A DNA stretch of 64,000 nt from UBA965 sp040396955 (GCA_040396955.1 JBBAWX010000003.1:1-64000); one strand, 5' to 3'; numbered from the stretch's first letter, positions 26,533-35,507 are shown. Program-made: numbers and translations. Notes: generated by a model not told the origin, from the sequence alone.

Positions 26533-26639
26533 CAATCTCCTGCGCTGGACAATCGCCGCAGTGTGTGCGTGTAGAGTATTTGTGCATATTTTGTGTATAT
26601 TCTTAACAGTTTTTGATAAAATAGCTGATTCAGAAATAG

Positions 26640-26648
26640 TGCTATAAT
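26640..26648 (+). promoter_or_regulatory. Extended -10 promoter of the bchD operon
   Basis: TGC followed by an exact TATAAT. Just downstream are TCTCG and CGAGA (hairpin, 26648-26664) and a second inverted pair GTTACG / CGTAAC (26656-26661 and 26688-26693), possible operator or leader elements for oxygen or light control. The leader to the first ATG is about 105 bases. Confidence 0.55.
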
Positions 26649-26756
26649 CTCGGGTGTTACGAGATATCATTATTAATTCATTCCCCCCGTAACGCATTTT
26701 CGCTATGGTGATTCGCCAGTGCCCGTGCCGTTGCGCACACAGACAGGAGGTGCACA

Positions 26757-27029
26757 ATGTGGCGATATGTAGTAATCAGTGTGTTGTTGACGGGGATAAG
26801 TGTGGTGTGTCGCACATTGTGGGGGTGGGTCCCACTCTGGCAATTCTCGGCATTTGCGGCGTTGGTGACGTTGCTAGTGGGGATCATTCTCCGGGCGCCG
26901 ATTACGCGACAATCAGCTCAAGAGATTACGTGGCAGCTTGTTCTATTCGCGGGCATGGGCATCGGCAATGCCGGCGTATTGTTGCCGAGCACGATCCACA
27001 GTGCGGAGAATGAAGAGGCGCAGTCATGA
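26757..27029 (+). CDS. Small membrane protein translationally coupled to bchD
   Basis: Hydrophobic protein of 90 residues with two or three membrane segments (about 4-22, 28-46 and 58-78). AGGAGGTGCACA precedes the ATG, one of the strongest ribosome sites in the window. Its stop overlaps the bchD start (ATGA), so BchD translation probably depends on it. No known family was recognised, and it does not resemble BchD-associated factors such as Gun4. Possible roles are membrane recruitment of the chelatase or a structural photosynthetic polypeptide. Both are speculation from position. Confidence 0.78.
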   Translation: MWRYVVISVLLTGISVVCRTLWGWVPLWQFSAFAALVTLLVGIILRAPITRQSAQEITWQLVLFAGMGIGNAGVLLPSTIHSAENEEAQS

Positions 27030-28825
27030 TTGCACAGTTGCCACTTGCTGGCCTCGTTGGGCTTGAACGAGCTCATACCGCCCTGCAGTTGCTTGCAGTA
27101 GCGCCACAGCTGGGCGGGGTCGTCATTGGCGCGCCGGTTGGTTCTGGCAAAAGTGCGGTAGCACGGGCAGGTCGTGTGCTGTTTGGAGCGACGACACCAT
27201 TCATTGAATTACCGCTCGGGAGTGACGAAGAAGCGCTACTTGGTGGGATTGATATCGAGGCCACGCTTCGCAGTGGGGTACGGACCGCTCGGGCAGGATT
27301 GCTCGCGCGTGCCGATGGTGGTCTGCTCTATGCGGATGCCATTAATTTACTCCCAGATGCGGTTGTCAACGTATTATTGGGGGCACTCGACACGGGGCGC
27401 GTCCACCTTGAGCGTGAGGGCATGAGTCAGCTCGTGCGGTGTCGGTTCCAACTTATCGGCACGTATGATCCGGCCGAAGGGTTGCCCCGACGGCATTTGC
27501 TCGACCGCATCGGTTTGATGGTGCTCTTACCCTCTTTGGCGGATGGTGCGCAACGTCGTCATGTCTTGCAACAGCACTTGACTCCAGATTTGGCACATTG
27601 GCACGAACTCGATGCTCTTGAAGTGTCGTTAATACAAGAGGCACAACAACTGCTCCCCGATGTGGTGTGCAGTGATGCGCAACAGCGTCAGCTCATCGAA
27701 CTCGCGGTGCGTGCCGGAGTGCAGGGGCAACGGGTGGATTTGTTTGCGAGTGCGGCTGCACGTGCGGCCGCGGCGCTCGATTTGCGTGGCAGTGTATCGC
27801 ACGACGATTTGCAGTGTGCGGCAGAGCTAGTGATTTTGCCACGCGCCACGCGTGATATGAGCCAACCGGATGCGCCGCCGCCAGAGCCACCTCCGCCTCC
27901 CCCTCCGCCGCCTGCGGCAGAGAGCGCGGACGACCAACCGAGTGATACGTCACCGAGTGAGCCTGAGCACGTGGAGCTTGCCGAAGAAGAGGTATTGGCC
28001 GCTCTTGACTGTGCCTTACCGCTCGATTTGGCCGATCTGCCGTTTCGGAGTATTCGGCGGGGGCGGACTGGTTCGCGGGGGGCAGTGGCTGGCAAACGGG
28101 GGCGTCATATTCGTAGCACTCCCGGGAACCCGCGCCGTGCCCGTATCGATATTCCTGCCACGTTGCGTGCGGCAGCCCCATGGCAACCGTTGCGCGCCCA
28201 AGGGCGCACACGGACGCGTGCGGTGTCGTTGCGCGTTGATGATATCCGGGTGAAGCAGTACCGGAGTAAAGCAGGGGTGTTGTTTTGTTTTGTGGTTGAT
28301 GCGAGTGGAAGTATGGCGCTCAATCGTATGCGTCAAGCCAAAGGCGCGGTGCAACACCTATTGCAACAGGCCTATGTCCATCGTGACCGAGTGGCGTTAC
28401 TCGCGTTTCGAGGTGTGAGTTGCGAAATGCTGTTGCCGCCGTCGCAGAGTGTGGAGCTCGCTCGACGAGCCCTTGACGTGCTCCCAACCGGGGGGACCAC
28501 ACCACTCGGATCAGCCCTGTTGGCGACCATCGATGTGGCGGCGCACGCACGGAGCCGTGGCATAATGCAGTGTGTGGCGATTTTTCTGACCGATGGTCGG
28601 GGGAATGTGGCGGTGCAACGCGAGAGCGACGTGAAATCCGAAATCGAAATGCTGGCACGGGCGGTGGCGTTTGCCGGTGTAAAAGCGATTGTGGTGGATA
28701 CACAGCGCAGTTATTTGAGCCGTGGTGAAGGGCGTGTATTGGCCGAGTGGCTCCAGGGAGCGTACATCTATTTGCCGCAGGCAACTGGGAGTGATATTGC
28801 GCATGCGGCGGTGCATGCAGTCTGA
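27026..28825 (+). CDS. bchD: Magnesium chelatase subunit D
   Basis: Chelatase platform subunit of 599 residues. The N-terminal AAA+ half has Walker A GAPVGSGKS (Lys42), but the Walker B region reads LLYADAINLL (Asp104-Ala105) where BchI has Asp-Glu, so ATP hydrolysis is probably lost, as expected for D subunits. A Pro-rich linker with nine consecutive Pro lies near 289-302, followed by an acidic stretch. The C-terminal von Willebrand A domain has the MIDAS motif DASGS (425-429), GGTTPLGSAL and LTDGRGN. It couples the BchI ring to BchH. It overlaps the upstream small membrane gene by 4 bases. Confidence 0.94.
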   Translation: MIAQLPLAGLVGLERAHTALQLLAVAPQLGGVVIGAPVGSGKSAVARAGRVLFGATTPFIELPLGSDEEALLGGIDIEATLRSGVRTARAGLLARADGGLLYADAINLLPDAVVNVLLGALDTGRVHLEREGMSQLVRCRFQLIGTYDPAEGLPRRHLLDRIGLMVLLPSLADGAQRRHVLQQHLTPDLAHWHELDALEVSLIQEAQQLLPDVVCSDAQQRQLIELAVRAGVQGQRVDLFASAAARAAAALDLRGSVSHDDLQCAAELVILPRATRDMSQPDAPPPEPPPPPPPPPAAESADDQPSDTSPSEPEHVELAEEEVLAALDCALPLDLADLPFRSIRRGRTGSRGAVAGKRGRHIRSTPGNPRRARIDIPATLRAAAPWQPLRAQGRTRTRAVSLRVDDIRVKQYRSKAGVLFCFVVDASGSMALNRMRQAKGAVQHLLQQAYVHRDRVALLAFRGVSCEMLLPPSQSVELARRALDVLPTGGTTPLGSALLATIDVAAHARSRGIMQCVAIFLTDGRGNVAVQRESDVKSEIEMLARAVAFAGVKAIVVDTQRSYLSRGEGRVLAEWLQGAYIYLPQATGSDIAHAAVHAV

Positions 28826-28832
28826 GCACGCA

Positions 28833-28863
28833 AACACTGCGAGCTCAGGAGACTCGCAGTGTT
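28833..28863. terminator. Hairpin after bchD
   Basis: A perfect 11-base stem AACACTGCGAG / CTCGCAGTGTT with a 9-base loop, 8 bases after the bchD stop. It lacks a U tract, so termination is not certain. It also faces the end of the small minus-strand ORF at 28891. Confidence 0.55.
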
Positions 28864-28890
28864 CGCTGGGGTCTGAGGGGGTACTGTTCG

Positions 28891-29001
28891 TTAGTGCTTA
28901 TCAGTGCTGGGTTGCCAGCTGAACCAGGTCATGAGTACACAGTACGCCAGTGGCAAGAAGAATGCCAAATCGACCAGTAACCAGAAAATAATCCAAGCCA
29001 T
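28891..29001 (-). CDS. 36-residue single-span membrane peptide between bchD and bchH
   Basis: A tiny gene on the strand opposite bchD and bchH. Its ATG at 28999-29001 is preceded by an ideal Shine-Dalgarno, AAGGAGGTG at 29006-29014, with 4-base spacing to the ATG. The peptide begins MAWIIFWLLVDLAFF and ends QPSTDKH: one strongly hydrophobic span rich in Trp, Phe and Leu with a single Asp inside it, then a short polar tail. It has no His in the span, so it does not look like a light-harvesting alpha or beta chain. No family was recognised. It may be a small subunit or regulator of a membrane complex. Confidence 0.65.
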   Translation of the reverse strand: MAWIIFWLLVDLAFFLPLAYCVLMTWFSWQPSTDKH

Positions 29002-29085
29002 GGTACACCTCCTTCGCATGGTTGCACGATATTGGGTAATACGCAGAACGGGCTCGGTGTGGATGTATTACAAAGGGGCACACAT

Positions 29086-32000
29086 ATGCCAACGATTACA
29101 CTCATCAATGGGATGGAACGATTCAACGCACATGTCTGGCGGGAAGTAGAGGCACTCTTGCGTGCCGAAGGGGTTGCTGTCACGCTGTATCGCTTTCACG
29201 ATGGGCATCTTGCCGACCGTGATGAGACTCTCGTGCGGGCCATTGCCCAAGCAGACGTGCTTTTTGTGTCGCTCATCAATGACCGTGATCAGGCCGATTG
29301 GCTAGCCGAACAAATCAAACGTACCCCGCTCAAGGCCGTTTTCGCCTATGAGAGTATGCCGGAAGTGATGAGTCTGACCAAGGTGGGTGAGTACCGCATC
29401 GACGGGTCGCAGTCCAAGAGCATGCCCAAGCCAATGCAGGCCTTGTTGCGGCTGATTACCAAGGGTCGCGATGAAGATACCCTGTACGCATATACGAAGT
29501 TGACCAAGGCGGCCAGCAAATTATTGCCATTGATGCCCGCCAAACTGGCCGACTTCCGTACCTGGTTGAGTGTCAACATCTACTGGAATCAACCGGATGT
29601 AGCCAATTTGGCGCAGATGATTCGTCTCATCTTGCGTGACTGTGTCGGTGTGCGTGTCACCGTTGCAGCCCCTCGCATGATTCCGCAGATGGGTTGCTTT
29701 CACCCCGATAGTAGTGAGTTGTTTGCCACGCACACCGATTACCTGCGTTGGGCCACCAAGACCAAGCGCTACCGCCGTGGTCAACCACTAGTGGCTTTGT
29801 TGGTGTTTCGCAAGCATTTGCTCCAGCAACAGACCTATCCGGCAGATTTGATTCGGGCCCTCGAAGCCAAAGATTTGGCCGTGTTGCCCATTTTTGTGAG
29901 TGGGATTGAGGCTCACGTGGCCCTGCGCGAATGGGTGGCCAAGGAGCGGGTTGATTTCTTGATTAGCACCATGGGATTTGCGGTGGTTGGTGGGCCGGCT
30001 GGGTCGACGCGGCCAGGGGCACATCGTGATACCGCGGCCGAGATTCTGAGTGCACTCGATGTCCCCTACATGATTGCCCAACCGCTCCAGATGCAGTCGA
30101 TTAGTGACTGGCATCAGCACGGGGTGTCGCCCATGCAGGCCGTCATCATGTACGATTTGCCCGAAATGGACGGCAGTGTGGCACCCATCGTGATTGGTGC
30201 CATCGAAGACCAAAAAATCGTCACGGTGCCCGATCGAGTCGAGCGAGTTGCCACGATTGCGGCACGTTGGGTGCGCTTGCGACGCAAACCGGTGCAAGAG
30301 CGTCGGGTCGCCTTGGTGGTTTACAACTATCCACCCGGATTGGGGCGGCTCGGGACGGCGGCGTTGTTGAATGTGCCGGCCACGTTGCAGTCGTTGCTCC
30401 AGCGTATGCGGGCGGACGGTTATCGGATCGGCGATTTGTCCGAGAACGTGGCCGATTTTGCTCGGCGCCTGTCTGCCATGGAGGGTGGCCAGGGCGATCG
30501 CGTGATCGTGCCGGTGGCGCAACTGCGTGCAGTGGTGCCCGATGCCGTGCTCCGGCGGGTCGATGCCAAATGGGGTGGTGCCCCCGGCGATATTGCGCCG
30601 GCCGGCAGTGATGCGATTCGCCTCGATGGGTTTGCCCTCGAAAACGCCTTTGTGGGTGTGCAACCCCCACTCGGGGTCCCCGGTGACCCGATGCGTATGC
30701 TCTTTGATCGCGAATATGCGCCACACCATCAGTACGTCGCCTTTTATCGGTATCTCATCGACATCTGGCAAGCCGACGTGATTGTGCACGTGGGCATGCA
30801 CGGCACTGCGGAGTGGTTGCCCGGTCAGCAACTGGGAATGACCAATGAGTGTTGGCCAGACATCGTGATGGGAGATATTCCGCAACTGTACATCTACCCG
30901 CTCAACAATCCAGCCGAATCAGCGATTGCCAAGCGCCGAGGTGGCGCGGCAGTGATTAGCCACCTCATTCCGCCCTATGCGCGCGCTGGCCTCTACAAAC
31001 AGTTAGCGCAACTTCGTCATGAGCTCGAGCGCGGCGCAGATGCGCAGGTGATTGCCAGCATGGTGCCCGAATTGCCGTTGCGTGATGGTGAAGCGTCGGC
31101 CGCCTATCAGATGCGCGTGATTCGGTACCTCGATGACCTCGAACAACGACTCATCCTCGATGGTCTGCATGTACTTGGTGCTCGCGTATCGCGTGAGCGG
31201 AGTGCGGCGCTCATTGAAGCCGCCCTTGATGTGCCACGCCTCGGTCAACCCGGGTTGTTGCAGAGCATTTTGGCGAGTGGCATTGACGTGGGATCTGCCC
31301 CCACGGTGCGCAGTGAATTCGTGCAACAGGTGGTGGTGGATCGGGTCAATCCGGACACTTTTTGGCAGAACTACTTCCGAGTTCCCTTGCCCGCTCATTT
31401 GCATGCGGTAATTGCGCATGGGCGCGAAATGTTGGTGCGCCTCGAAGAGAGTGGTGATGAAATCGATGTCGTGATGCATGGACTCAACGGCAAATTCATC
31501 TTGCCGGGCCACGGCGCCGACCCCATCCGGTCGGGAGCGGCTGCGTTGCCGAGTGGGCGCAACATTCATGGCATTGATCCTTGGCGTCTGCCCAGTGACA
31601 GCGCGTTGCAACGAGGGCGCGAAATGGCCGAGCAGTTGGTGCGTACCCATGTGCAAGCGCATGGCGCACCTCCCCAGACGGTGGCGTTGACGTTGTGGGC
31701 CCTCGACACCATCAAAAGTGAGGGTGAAAGCATTGGAGTACTGTTGGGGCTGATTGGGGCGGAGCCGGCCCGCGATGGCCAGGGAAAGATATATCGCTAC
31801 GACCTTATCCCACTCAACAAGTTGGGTCGGCCACGTGTGGATGTGGTACTCGATATTAGTAGCATTTTTCGTGACAATTTCCAGATGATCCTCGACCTCA
31901 TTGATAACTTGGTGGTGCGTGCGGCGCGGAGCGGTGAGCCAGCCGCGCTCAACCCGATTGTGGCACATGTGGAGCGCATGCAACAGGCTGGTCAGAGTTT

Positions 32001-32739
32001 TGAGCAGGCGACGGCGCGGATGTTCACCCAACCACCAGGTGAGTATGGGACCGGTGTGGATATGGTGGTCGATGAAAGTCAGTGGGATCAACGCTCTGAT
32101 TTAGCGTCGGTCTATGTGCAACGCAGTGGGTACGCATATGGCGGACAACGGGCCGGGCAAGCTGCGCATGCCACCTATCGATCGTTGTTGGGGACCGTCG
32201 ATCACGTCTTTCAGGCCATCGATAGTGTGGAATACGGCCTCACCGACATGCAACACTATTACGGGCACAGTGGTGCGGTGCAGTTGGCGGCAAGCTACGA
32301 ACGTGGCAGTAGTGTGGATTTGAGTTATGCCGAGACGTTCACGGGGCGAACTACGATTACGAGCGCGAAGCAAATGGTGAGCATGGAGGCCCGTACCAAG
32401 ATCTTGAACCCACGTTGGTATGAGCCCTTGCTTGCACAGGGCTACGCTGGTGCCACCGAAATCGCCAATCGCTTCACTAATGTCATGGGGTGGAGTGCCG
32501 TTGGTGAAAGTGTTGAAAACTGGGTCTACGACGGTATGGCACAAACGTTTGTCTTCGATGAAGATGTGCACCGCCGCCTCGTAAATGCCAACCCGCACGC
32601 GGCAAAGGCTGCCATTCAACGCCTGCTTGAGGCCAATGGGCGTGGATTGTGGCAGAGCAACGAGGCCACAATTACCCGCCTTCAGCAGATGTATGCCGAC
32701 ATCGAAGACCGCATCGAAGGCATCGTCTCGTCATCGTAA
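29086..32739 (+). CDS. bchH: Magnesium chelatase porphyrin-binding subunit H
   Basis: Large chelatase subunit of 1217 residues that binds protoporphyrin IX and Mg2+. It is CobN-related, with DUF3479-like N-terminal sequence (VLFVSLINDRDQADW) and family signatures VHVGMHGTAEWLPGQQLG, DIPQLYIYPLNNPAES and DISSIFRDNF. The ATG at 29086 (MPTITLINGMER) matches typical BchH starts and follows AAAGGGG. An in-frame start 18 codons upstream lacks support. Some green phototrophs carry several H paralogues (BchH, BchS, BchT), and which one this is cannot be told by eye. Confidence 0.93.
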   Translation: MPTITLINGMERFNAHVWREVEALLRAEGVAVTLYRFHDGHLADRDETLVRAIAQADVLFVSLINDRDQADWLAEQIKRTPLKAVFAYESMPEVMSLTKVGEYRIDGSQSKSMPKPMQALLRLITKGRDEDTLYAYTKLTKAASKLLPLMPAKLADFRTWLSVNIYWNQPDVANLAQMIRLILRDCVGVRVTVAAPRMIPQMGCFHPDSSELFATHTDYLRWATKTKRYRRGQPLVALLVFRKHLLQQQTYPADLIRALEAKDLAVLPIFVSGIEAHVALREWVAKERVDFLISTMGFAVVGGPAGSTRPGAHRDTAAEILSALDVPYMIAQPLQMQSISDWHQHGVSPMQAVIMYDLPEMDGSVAPIVIGAIEDQKIVTVPDRVERVATIAARWVRLRRKPVQERRVALVVYNYPPGLGRLGTAALLNVPATLQSLLQRMRADGYRIGDLSENVADFARRLSAMEGGQGDRVIVPVAQLRAVVPDAVLRRVDAKWGGAPGDIAPAGSDAIRLDGFALENAFVGVQPPLGVPGDPMRMLFDREYAPHHQYVAFYRYLIDIWQADVIVHVGMHGTAEWLPGQQLGMTNECWPDIVMGDIPQLYIYPLNNPAESAIAKRRGGAAVISHLIPPYARAGLYKQLAQLRHELERGADAQVIASMVPELPLRDGEASAAYQMRVIRYLDDLEQRLILDGLHVLGARVSRERSAALIEAALDVPRLGQPGLLQSILASGIDVGSAPTVRSEFVQQVVVDRVNPDTFWQNYFRVPLPAHLHAVIAHGREMLVRLEESGDEIDVVMHGLNGKFILPGHGADPIRSGAAALPSGRNIHGIDPWRLPSDSALQRGREMAEQLVRTHVQAHGAPPQTVALTLWALDTIKSEGESIGVLLGLIGAEPARDGQGKIYRYDLIPLNKLGRPRVDVVLDISSIFRDNFQMILDLIDNLVVRAARSGEPAALNPIVAHVERMQQAGQSFEQATARMFTQPPGEYGTGVDMVVDESQWDQRSDLASVYVQRSGYAYGGQRAGQAAHATYRSLLGTVDHVFQAIDSVEYGLTDMQHYYGHSGAVQLAASYERGSSVDLSYAETFTGRTTITSAKQMVSMEARTKILNPRWYEPLLAQGYAGATEIANRFTNVMGWSAVGESVENWVYDGMAQTFVFDEDVHRRLVNANPHAAKAAIQRLLEANGRGLWQSNEATITRLQQMYADIEDRIEGIVSSS

Positions 32740-32768
32740 TCGGCAATCGCCCGGGTGGTGCGGATAAC

Positions 32769-33194
32769 CTACATTCCCTCGTAGTCGTCGAGTGGCTCAT
32801 CTAGCAGATCGTTGACTTCCTGACGATCGAGGGTGAGCCCTCGTTGTTTGCGCCAGAGGCGGTACCAGCGGATGTTGTTGCGAAAGGCGGTTTCGACCTC
32901 TTGAGGCGTCAGCTCGGGGACTTTTTGTCGCAACAGTGCCATCACGCTGAGGCGATCGTCGCTGTCGATGCTGGTCATGCCGGCCAAGATGCGTTCGGCA
33001 CGTATAAAGAAAATTTCGCGTTCGAGTGCCGAAAATGCATTGTCGATTTGGCGAATATTGCCGAGGTACCCGACGGTGCGTTGGCGTGGCTGACCGTTGT
33101 CGTCACGGTAGCTTTCGACCAGATACGCATCAAAAAATGAAACATTGGCAGTGTCGGCGTTTTTGTGGTGACGGACAATCCAGCGTATGTACAC
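32769..33194 (-). CDS. Hypothetical protein resembling the N-terminus of IS1634-type transposases
   Basis: Protein of 141 residues. The start is a GTG at 33194, chosen because AGGAGGAG lies just upstream and the homology-like region begins at once (VYIRWIVRHHKN). The segment YLVESYRDDNGQPRQRTVGYLGN has the look of the N-terminal part of IS1634-family transposases, but the catalytic DDE domain is absent. The C-terminal part is helical and charged, ending DEPLDDYEGM. It lies 20 bases downstream of nth on the same strand and is likely co-transcribed. It may be a domesticated DNA-binding fragment; no function is assigned. Confidence 0.65.
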   Translation of the reverse strand: MYIRWIVRHHKNADTANVSFFDAYLVESYRDDNGQPRQRTVGYLGNIRQIDNAFSALEREIFFIRAERILAGMTSIDSDDRLSVMALLRQKVPELTPQEVETAFRNNIRWYRLWRKQRGLTLDRQEVNDLLDEPLDDYEGM

Positions 33195-33214
33195 GGTGTG
33201 CTCCTCCTCTTGAT

Positions 33215-33868
33215 TCAGCGCTGTCGCGCAACGCCACGGCGGGCGCAGATATCGGCCATCGGGCAGATTGAACAGCGGGGTGAGACGGGGTGACAAATCT
33301 GCTGTCCGAGGGTTACCAGTAACCCGTTGATGGAAATCCAGTATTCCTCAGGGAGATGACTGCGAAGCGCCATTTCGGTCGCTTCTGGAGTGCGTGTGTC
33401 GAGGTACCCCCAGCGGTTGCAGATCCGATGCACATGGATGTCCACGCATATGGCTGGGATGCCAAAGCCGATTGCCAACACCAGGTTGGCCGTTTTGCGC
33501 CCAACACCTGGGAGCGCCAACAATGCATCCATGTCTGCGGGTACTTCTCCATTGTACTGTGCTTGGAGGATGTGGCAAATCGCCAAAATATCGCGCGCCT
33601 TTTGGCGATAAAACCCCACCGGGTAGATGATGCTTGCCAAGGTCGCTTCATCGAGGAGGAGCATCTGAGCCGCTGTTTCAGCGTGCTGCCAGAGCCGTGG
33701 CGTCACCTTGGCCGTGGTCTCATCACGTGTGCGCAGGCTCAATATCGTGGCAATCAACACTTTAAAGGCACCAGCTGCGTGCATCTGGTCGATGAGCGGC
33801 TGTGGTAGGCTGGCTACCAGTGGTCGGATGCGCTCAAAAGCGGCAATAACCGGGAACGATGTGGTCAT
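33215..33868 (-). CDS. nth: Endonuclease III
   Basis: Base-excision repair glycosylase/AP lyase of 217 residues for oxidised pyrimidines. The helix-hairpin-helix motif is LPGVGRKTANLVL with the catalytic Lys in GRKTA, the catalytic Asp is in CVDIHVHR, and the [4Fe-4S] loop is C-x6-C-x2-C-x5-C (CHPVSPRCSICPMADIC). The early conserved LSAQT motif reads LSLRTRDE, a variant seen in some relatives, so substrate preference could differ. Its start overlaps the end of the preceding gene (33865-33868), placing it in an envelope-protein operon. Confidence 0.92.
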   Translation of the reverse strand: MTTSFPVIAAFERIRPLVASLPQPLIDQMHAAGAFKVLIATILSLRTRDETTAKVTPRLWQHAETAAQMLLLDEATLASIIYPVGFYRQKARDILAICHILQAQYNGEVPADMDALLALPGVGRKTANLVLAIGFGIPAICVDIHVHRICNRWGYLDTRTPEATEMALRSHLPEEYWISINGLLVTLGQQICHPVSPRCSICPMADICARRGVARQR

Positions 33869-35163
33869 GGGCCCAGCTCACGCAACGAAAAGTTGTCGAA
33901 CGCTACTTGGGCGTCACTGTCACCACAGACGAGCATCATCCCCACACTCCCCTGTGGCGACGTACCCACGTCCACGCTGCCGAGTTCGACATCGTTTATC
34001 CCAATCGTGAGTAGTCCGTTGATGAGGATGAGTTCGATGGTGTTGGTGTCACCGATTCCTGTGTTGATAATGTCGACCTGGGTAGGCGCCACGTAGATCA
34101 CATCGCCGTTGACTGGGTCGCTCCGCACAACCTGCAGGGTGCCGTTGCCACTCATCAGCACCATGGTGTAAGCGAAATCGCCGCTATCACCAAATACCAC
34201 CCCATACGCCAAACTCTCCGGGTTGCCAGCTACAATCCGGCCATCGACGCTGAGTTGGAAATCAGCGATTTCGCTCCCTGATCGTGGTAGCGGGGTCTGC
34301 CAAATGCTGATTCCTGCTGAGGCCACCAGCTGATATTGCCCGGCATCGCTGTATGCTCCGCCCAAACTAAACAACGGTGGCTCATCGTCGGCAAACGACG
34401 TGGTCAGGTTGAAGCCGTTGGCAGTTACGACCACGTTGTCGATGTCGATGGTGGCGGCACCTGCACTCCCCGTGGCCATGCCAATGGTCAGTTGCCCGGC
34501 GCTAGGCGCATCGTCGCGGATGGTGCCATGGTCAATACCGTTGATGTATAGCGCCACGGTGTCGCCGGTCGCAACGACGCGCAGGTGGTTGTTGACACCA
34601 ATCCCCGGCGTAATATGCCGTGAGAATTGCCACGGGGTTATTGGGACAATTTCCCCAAATGTACTCCGTACGACGCGCCAGTAACCCCGGTGATTGAGCG
34701 CCACGAAGAGGTAGCTGTCACTGCCGTGCTGCCGGAAGCGCACACCGTAGCTCGCGTCATCGGCACCAGCGCTTTGTTGGATGTCGAGTCCGATGTCGAA
34801 ATCTTGAATGGGGCCAACTGACCCAGCCGGTGGACCCACAAAGAGCGTGTAGACGTCGGTGTTGGCAAGTCCCAATGATAGACTGAGTGTGCCTCGGTTG
34901 CTGATGACACTGTTGGATTGATCCCACCGCGGCGAAACACGCTCGAAGGTGTCGGAGAACTCAAGTGGGCGTGACCATGCGGTCGCACTCGGTGCCGCGG
35001 TGTCAGGTGGTGCTGGGTGCTGTGGGGTCGCTCCTATGCGTTGTAAACGCGTGCCGATGTCAGGCACAAGCAGTGGAATGCTGGCCACCGCCGTCAACTC
35101 AATGATGACAACGATGGTAAGGAGAAGGATGCTGACACGCAGAAAGGTGCGAATGGATGTCAT
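33865..35163 (-). CDS. Membrane-anchored protein with two jelly-roll (LamG/DUF1080-like) domains
   Basis: Protein of 432 residues with an uncleaved N-terminal anchor (about residues 8-34), a Pro/Ala/Thr linker, and two beta-sandwich domains of about 170 residues. Each has the pattern of a concanavalin-like fold: LEFSDTFERVSPRW, YGVRFRQHGSDSYLFVALNHRG, ALYINGIDHGTI in the first, and NGLLTIGINDVELGSV with AQVAFDNFSL in the second. This repeated layout suggests extracellular glycan binding. It stands between a small membrane gene (5-base gap) and nth (4-base overlap), so the three are one transcription unit. Confidence 0.72.
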   Translation of the reverse strand: MTSIRTFLRVSILLLTIVVIIELTAVASIPLLVPDIGTRLQRIGATPQHPAPPDTAAPSATAWSRPLEFSDTFERVSPRWDQSNSVISNRGTLSLSLGLANTDVYTLFVGPPAGSVGPIQDFDIGLDIQQSAGADDASYGVRFRQHGSDSYLFVALNHRGYWRVVRSTFGEIVPITPWQFSRHITPGIGVNNHLRVVATGDTVALYINGIDHGTIRDDAPSAGQLTIGMATGSAGAATIDIDNVVVTANGFNLTTSFADDEPPLFSLGGAYSDAGQYQLVASAGISIWQTPLPRSGSEIADFQLSVDGRIVAGNPESLAYGVVFGDSGDFAYTMVLMSGNGTLQVVRSDPVNGDVIYVAPTQVDIINTGIGDTNTIELILINGLLTIGINDVELGSVDVGTSPQGSVGMMLVCGDSDAQVAFDNFSLRELGP

Positions 35164-35168
35164 GGGGG

Positions 35169-35489
35169 TTACCTCGTGCCAACACGCTCTTCAAGCCAGA
35201 GAAGCCCGAGTAGGCCAAGTTCGACGACTTTGTCGATGAATGCAATGAGTGAACGGTCGCCGATGATGAGCCAAAGGATGAGCGTGATGGTCGTCCAGAT
35301 GCGGAGCGCCAAGATGACGTGTTCACGCGTCAATTGACGCGGTGGGGCGATGTACCACCACAACAGGACGAAAAATCCCGCTGAATTGACATAAAAACCG
35401 ATTAAGTGAGCCGGCACTGCAAGCGTGAGGTGGATAAGTGCAGTGGTAACAATGCACACAACAATACTCAGTCGCACCCATTTTTGCAT
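35169..35489 (-). CDS. Small multi-span membrane protein
   Basis: Hydrophobic protein of 106 residues with three or four membrane segments (about 6-27, 31-48, 60-78 and 83-98). No family was recognised. It is the first gene of the unit with the jelly-roll protein and nth. The charged loop PPRQLTREHV divides the two halves. Confidence 0.6.
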   Translation of the reverse strand: MQKWVRLSIVVCIVTTALIHLTLAVPAHLIGFYVNSAGFFVLLWWYIAPPRQLTREHVILALRIWTTITLILWLIIGDRSLIAFIDKVVELGLLGLLWLEERVGTR

Positions 35490-35507
35490 GCAGTCGCCCC
35501 TTATTGC

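Noticed and set aside
28891..29001. Small peptide as a light-harvesting alpha or beta chain
   Set aside because: No His in the membrane span to ligate bacteriochlorophyll, and the tail does not match known B808-866 polypeptides.
28864..29085. Cobalamin or other riboswitch ahead of bchH
   Set aside because: No conserved riboswitch core such as a B12 box was seen; the region is taken up by the small minus-strand ORF and a short leader.
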